Origin: CAZVEV01 sp964625865 | Lineage (GTDB): Bacteria > Planctomycetota > Phycisphaerae > SM23-33 | Direction of reading: 5' to 3' | DNA: 24,133 bases | Assembly (NCBI GenBank): GCA_964625865.1 | Contig: CAZVEV010000062.1 | Location: forward strand, 1-24,133 | Shown here: piece after piece, positions 21,239 to 24,133 of the stretch | Layout: each line of letters opens with the position of its first letter | Numbering within the stretch: position 1 is the stretch's first letter | Program-made: the position numbers and the translations under genes | The notes under the pieces: generated by a model | Told to the model about the DNA's origin: nothing | Database searches by the model: none | Seen by the model: the letters and a program-made list of their open reading frames with translations, nothing else

Positions 21239-22807
21239 TTAGCGGCCGGATGATGTCGAGGCGGCGGCAACCGGCAGGTGCAGCCGTCCCGTTGCCGTCT
21301 GGCCGCGGTTGTTGGTGCGGGAGACGGTGACGATGTAGCGGCCGGGTTTGGCGTAGCGGTGGGTGGTGACGGCGTATCCGTCTTTGGCGAGCATGCGGGC
21401 GTTTCCGTCCGACTGCGTGTGGACCGGCGGGGAATCGTCGCCGAAGTCCCACGTTTCGCGTCCCTCGGTGGGTTTGACGGCGAAGGTGCGGACTTTGAAG
21501 GTGATCTCCTGACCGGCGGTGATGCCCCGGGTCGGCCAGTATGCGGCGTGGATGGCTGGGGGTACGGGCAGGGGCCTGGCCTTGTCGAAGACCTGCACCA
21601 CGGCAAAGTCGTAGTCAACGCGGCCTGCATTGTCGGTGATCTTCAGGATTTCGGTGTAGTGGCCGGGTTTGGCGTAGGTGTGCTTCACGGTGGCCCCCGC
21701 GGCACCTTGCCCATCGGTGAACCGCCATTCGTACCGGTGAATGCGTTCGATGCCGTCGGCGTGCCACGACCGCGTCGCGTCCAGCGTCACCGGCTGACCG
21801 GCCCACGCTACCAGGTGTGGGCGCGCGACGGCGATCAGCGTGGGGCTGTGCTCGCGCCGATACGCGTCGAAGGCAAACGCGTAGGCGTCGGAAATGCCGT
21901 ACCGCCCCGAGGGCTGAGGCGCCGCGACGTCGAAATGCAGGTGCGACCACCCGCCCGAGCCGCCCTCCTTCCCGAGCACGCCGAGCTTGCTCCCCATCTT
22001 CACGCGCTGACCGAGCTTGACCGACTCGTCGATCCGCATCATGTGGCTGTAGCGGTAGTACCATCCGCGGTCGTCGCGGAGGTAGACGACGTCCGCGCGG
22101 CCCTTGACTTGCGGGGGGTGCTTTCCCGTAACGGTCTTGCCCGCCCGGGAGATCACCACGCCATCTGTGGCCGCCAGCACGGTGACGAGCCCCTCGGCCC
22201 CGCCGAAGTCGAGCCCGTAGTGGTAGTAGATCTTCTTTCGGCCGGGGGTGTCGCAGGCGTTGACGTAGCACGGATCGTTGGCCATCTGCGTGTCGGAGGC
22301 GAACCAGCGCTGGTTGACTGGATAGGCGAACGTGCCCGGGCGGATCCACGGCGAGCCGGCCGGCCAGAGGCGAAGACGGACCGCCTTGTCCAGCGCCCAG
22401 ACGTTCAGGCGGCGGTCGAGGCTCTTGGCGTACCCGCGCGTGACGGGGCAATCGACCTGGACCTCGCCGACGGTCTTGGGCAGGTGGTAGGTCGCGCAGG
22501 TCAACTTCGTGCGCACCGAGTTGATCTCGATGGTGACCACCGCGCGACGCACGGCGCTGCGGATCTCGCAGCGATGCTCTTTCAGGTCGAGCAGCTTGAC
22601 CTTCACGGTCTTTCCGTTACTCAGCGTAATGACCGCCGATTCGCCCACATCAAGATCCACCGTGCGGAACAGGGGATCAACGGCCGGGCGGTCGGATGAC
22701 GGTTCGGCCGCTCTGACCGTAAGCGTGAGCAGCGTCAGGACCGCCAACGTCGCGCCGGGAATACCGACAAGTCCCCCACCGCTGCTGCCCGCATCAAACA
22801 TGCTCAC
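21239..22807 (-). CDS. exported M23-family metallopeptidase with two PKD-like domains
   Basis: Predicted zinc endopeptidase of the lysostaphin/LytM type acting on peptidoglycan or extracellular protein. Seen in 522 residues: a signal-like hydrophobic segment (about 12-31) ending near Ala33-Ala34; a region of unknown type (45-170); the M23 core with HYGLD (His196, Asp200), YSHM (His255) and HLHFD (His289, His291), so all zinc and catalytic residues are present; then PKD-like beta domains at about 325-405 (EWRFTDGQG, HTYAKPGHYTEIL) and 415-510 (WDFGDDSPP, HRYAKPGRYIVTV). GTG 22807 is the start because AAGGAG lies 8 bases before it; ATG 22801 would be 14 bases away. The n-region lacks basic residues, which is unusual for a signal peptide. 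Confidence 0.88.
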   Translation of the reverse strand: MSMFDAGSSGGGLVGIPGATLAVLTLLTLTVRAAEPSSDRPAVDPLFRTVDLDVGESAVITLSNGKTVKVKLLDLKEHRCEIRSAVRRAVVTIEINSVRTKLTCATYHLPKTVGEVQVDCPVTRGYAKSLDRRLNVWALDKAVRLRLWPAGSPWIRPGTFAYPVNQRWFASDTQMANDPCYVNACDTPGRKKIYYHYGLDFGGAEGLVTVLAATDGVVISRAGKTVTGKHPPQVKGRADVVYLRDDRGWYYRYSHMMRIDESVKLGQRVKMGSKLGVLGKEGGSGGWSHLHFDVAAPQPSGRYGISDAYAFAFDAYRREHSPTLIAVARPHLVAWAGQPVTLDATRSWHADGIERIHRYEWRFTDGQGAAGATVKHTYAKPGHYTEILKITDNAGRVDYDFAVVQVFDKARPLPVPPAIHAAYWPTRGITAGQEITFKVRTFAVKPTEGRETWDFGDDSPPVHTQSDGNARMLAKDGYAVTTHRYAKPGRYIVTVSRTNNRGQTATGRLHLPVAAASTSSGR

Positions 22808-22861
22808 GACCCGTTCTCCTTCGCTGGACTTCGTGCGTGGCCGCCATGTGCGACCCCCCGC

Positions 22862-22889
22862 ATTATGCTCGCCTCGCGGCAGGTCACAA
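22862..22889 (-). promoter_or_regulatory. possible promoter of the M23 gene
   Basis: On the minus strand TTGTGA (22884-22889, 4/6) and CATAAT (22862-22867, 5/6) are spaced by 16 bases. They lie just after the stop of the upstream clan-CD-like gene and about 55 bases before the M23 start. This would allow M23 to be transcribed on its own. Confidence 0.4.
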
Positions 22890-22894
22890 GAGAA

Positions 22895-24133
22895 TCATCG
22901 GGCCTTTGCGGCGGTGAAGACTACCTTGTACGTCCGCCCCGGGTCGCAGGTGCGGGGGTTGGGGATCAGGAGGAAGTCGTCGGCGATCACGGGCTTCAGG
23001 TCGGCGCCTTGGAGAACCTTGACGTCCTTGACGCGGTGCGGCAGGAAGGCCACGATCGGACGCCATCCGCGCTGTGAACCATTGGTGTTGATCGGCTGGA
23101 ACGTCTTGCTGCCGCGCTTGGGCGTGATAGTGAAGGTGAAGCGGCCGTCGGCTTCGGCCAGTGTCTGCGTCCAGGCCACCGGTCCGGGGGCCATGCGGGC
23201 CTGCCACGCCGGATCGCCGTAGAACGCCACCACGTCGCGGTCGAACAACAGCCCGCGCCCCGCGCCGCGCCGCGTGTTGCCCGCGTACTGCGTCGTGAGC
23301 AGGTGCACCAGCGCGTGGTGGTTGGCGAAGAACGCCTCGGTGAACGTGTATCGCCCGGGCTGCTCGACAAAGTAGTCCAGGCAGCCCCACCCGCCATAGC
23401 CGAACCACGTCGGCTTGGTGTATCCGATCATCTGCATCACGCCGGCAGAGTTCATCCACGCCAGGGCCATCGCCTGCGTCGAGTCGACATGGCCCATGAG
23501 GCAGTTGCCGATCGGCAGATACACCTTCGGATTCGGGCTGGTGATGTCGTGACGCTTGCGGCGCGTGTCCAGACCGTACAACTGCCCGTCCTTGCAGCGG
23601 AACGACCCGTTGCGGTAACGGAACCCGATCTGCCAGTCGCGCTCGGTCGCGTGGCCGGACGTGACGAACAGGTCGGCCTTGTACACGTTCAGCGTGTCGA
23701 CCAGGGCCTTGGTCGAGTCCGCCGGGCCCTTGGGCTGCACGACGGCCTTGCCGCCTGCGAGTTTCCGCACGCTGTGCCCGGCCTTCAGTTCGCAGTACCA
23801 CACGCCCTCGGTGCACATCTCCAGGGCCACCTCCGTGCCCGAGGCCACGCGCTTGACGGTGAGCGGCTTGGTGCAGTTGGCGATTCGCATCGCGGCCGCC
23901 GCGTCATAGCCGGTCAGGATCCCCCACCGCACGTCGGTATAGGGATCGTCGTCGAGCTTCTTGGTGAGTTGATGCACGGCGGCGACGAAGTCCCGCCCGG
24001 CCTCGGCGGGGGTGGCGACGAAGCAGACGTAGCGGGGGAACGTCTTCTTCAGCGGAGCGAGGGCCTCGGTGACCGACGCGGAGATATTGTCAATAGTTGT
24101 GGATGGCGGACGGAGCATGTTTTCACGCGGCGA
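22895..24133 (-). CDS. clan-CD (gingipain/C25- or caspase-fold) cysteine peptidase-like protein, partial
   Basis: Not a named family to me, but the layout suggests a cysteine peptidase fold. Counting from ATG 24118: VCFVATPAEAGRDFVAAVHQ at 31-50, DDDPYTDVRWGILTG at 56-70, a candidate catalytic His in TSGHATERDW (His156), a candidate Cys in VYLPIGNCLMG (Cys206), MQMIGYTKPTWFGYGGWG at 228-245 and FYGDPAWQARM at 299-309. The His-then-Cys order at strand ends and the later GDPA motif are seen in gingipain-type C25 enzymes. A C-terminal beta region (from about 325) resembles a C25 Ig-like tail. The frame stays open through the right edge and ATG 24118 has no good ribosome site, so the true start and any signal peptide probably lie outside. 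It is 87 bp upstream of M23 on the same strand. Confidence 0.7.
   Translation of the reverse strand, partial: SPRENMLRPPSTTIDNISASVTEALAPLKKTFPRYVCFVATPAEAGRDFVAAVHQLTKKLDDDPYTDVRWGILTGYDAAAAMRIANCTKPLTVKRVASGTEVALEMCTEGVWYCELKAGHSVRKLAGGKAVVQPKGPADSTKALVDTLNVYKADLFVTSGHATERDWQIGFRYRNGSFRCKDGQLYGLDTRRKRHDITSPNPKVYLPIGNCLMGHVDSTQAMALAWMNSAGVMQMIGYTKPTWFGYGGWGCLDYFVEQPGRYTFTEAFFANHHALVHLLTTQYAGNTRRGAGRGLLFDRDVVAFYGDPAWQARMAPGPVAWTQTLAEADGRFTFTITPKRGSKTFQPINTNGSQRGWRPIVAFLPHRVKDVKVLQGADLKPVIADDFLLIPNPRTCDPGRTYKVVFTAAKAR

Overview
The window is a GC-rich bacterial chromosome segment with tightly packed housekeeping genes. I saw no rRNA, tRNA, CRISPR array, transposase or phage gene. Three things together suggest a Planctomycetota-type bacterium, perhaps of the Phycisphaerae: very high GC, a giant TPR/alpha-2-macroglobulin protein with an aromatic-rich insert, and many short intergenic palindromes. 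That assignment is inference from style, not from a marker search.

Layout. Positions 1-92 hold only the upstream flank of truB. truB (+, 105-1001) converges on a block of five minus-strand genes that read right to left: a PfkB-family sugar kinase, thpR and recA, then aroA and aroC, two of the last three shikimate-pathway enzymes (the two catalyse the final two steps). recA is followed by an intrinsic terminator, and aroA and aroC each have a good sigma70-like promoter. glnS (+) diverges from the kinase across a 130-bp inverted-repeat structure. A ribosomal S1-like protein (-) is followed downstream by a very small, highly basic protein of 48-49 residues with its own promoter. The 677-bp gap 11170-11846 holds divergent promoters, a candidate terminated small RNA and a 224-bp MITE-like element. 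It leads into a 1,934-residue alpha-2-macroglobulin (+). That gene converges on rpiB (-), which overlaps by 4 nt with a fusion of a YrdC/TsaC tRNA-modification domain and a YwlE-type phosphatase. A GH4 alpha-galactosidase-like gene (+) then lies between two REP-like palindromes. Last come an M23 metallopeptidase with two PKD-like domains (-) and, running off the right edge, a clan-CD (gingipain/caspase-fold) cysteine peptidase-like gene (-).

How the genes fit together. aroA and aroC serve chorismate synthesis; both carry unusual residues at normally invariant positions. thpR beside recA repeats a known neighbourhood. The TsaC-YwlE fusion followed by rpiB mirrors the ywlC-ywlE-ywlF order of Bacillus. 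The exported or envelope-related set (macroglobulin, M23-PKD, clan-CD-like protein) suggests attention to extracellular proteins and cell wall.

Most distinctive items: the TsaC-protein-arginine-phosphatase fusion, the candidate small RNA at about 11350-11465, the small basic protein at 9255-9404, the atypical AroC and AroA active-site motifs, a recurring G-rich promoter spacer, and several families of intergenic palindromes.
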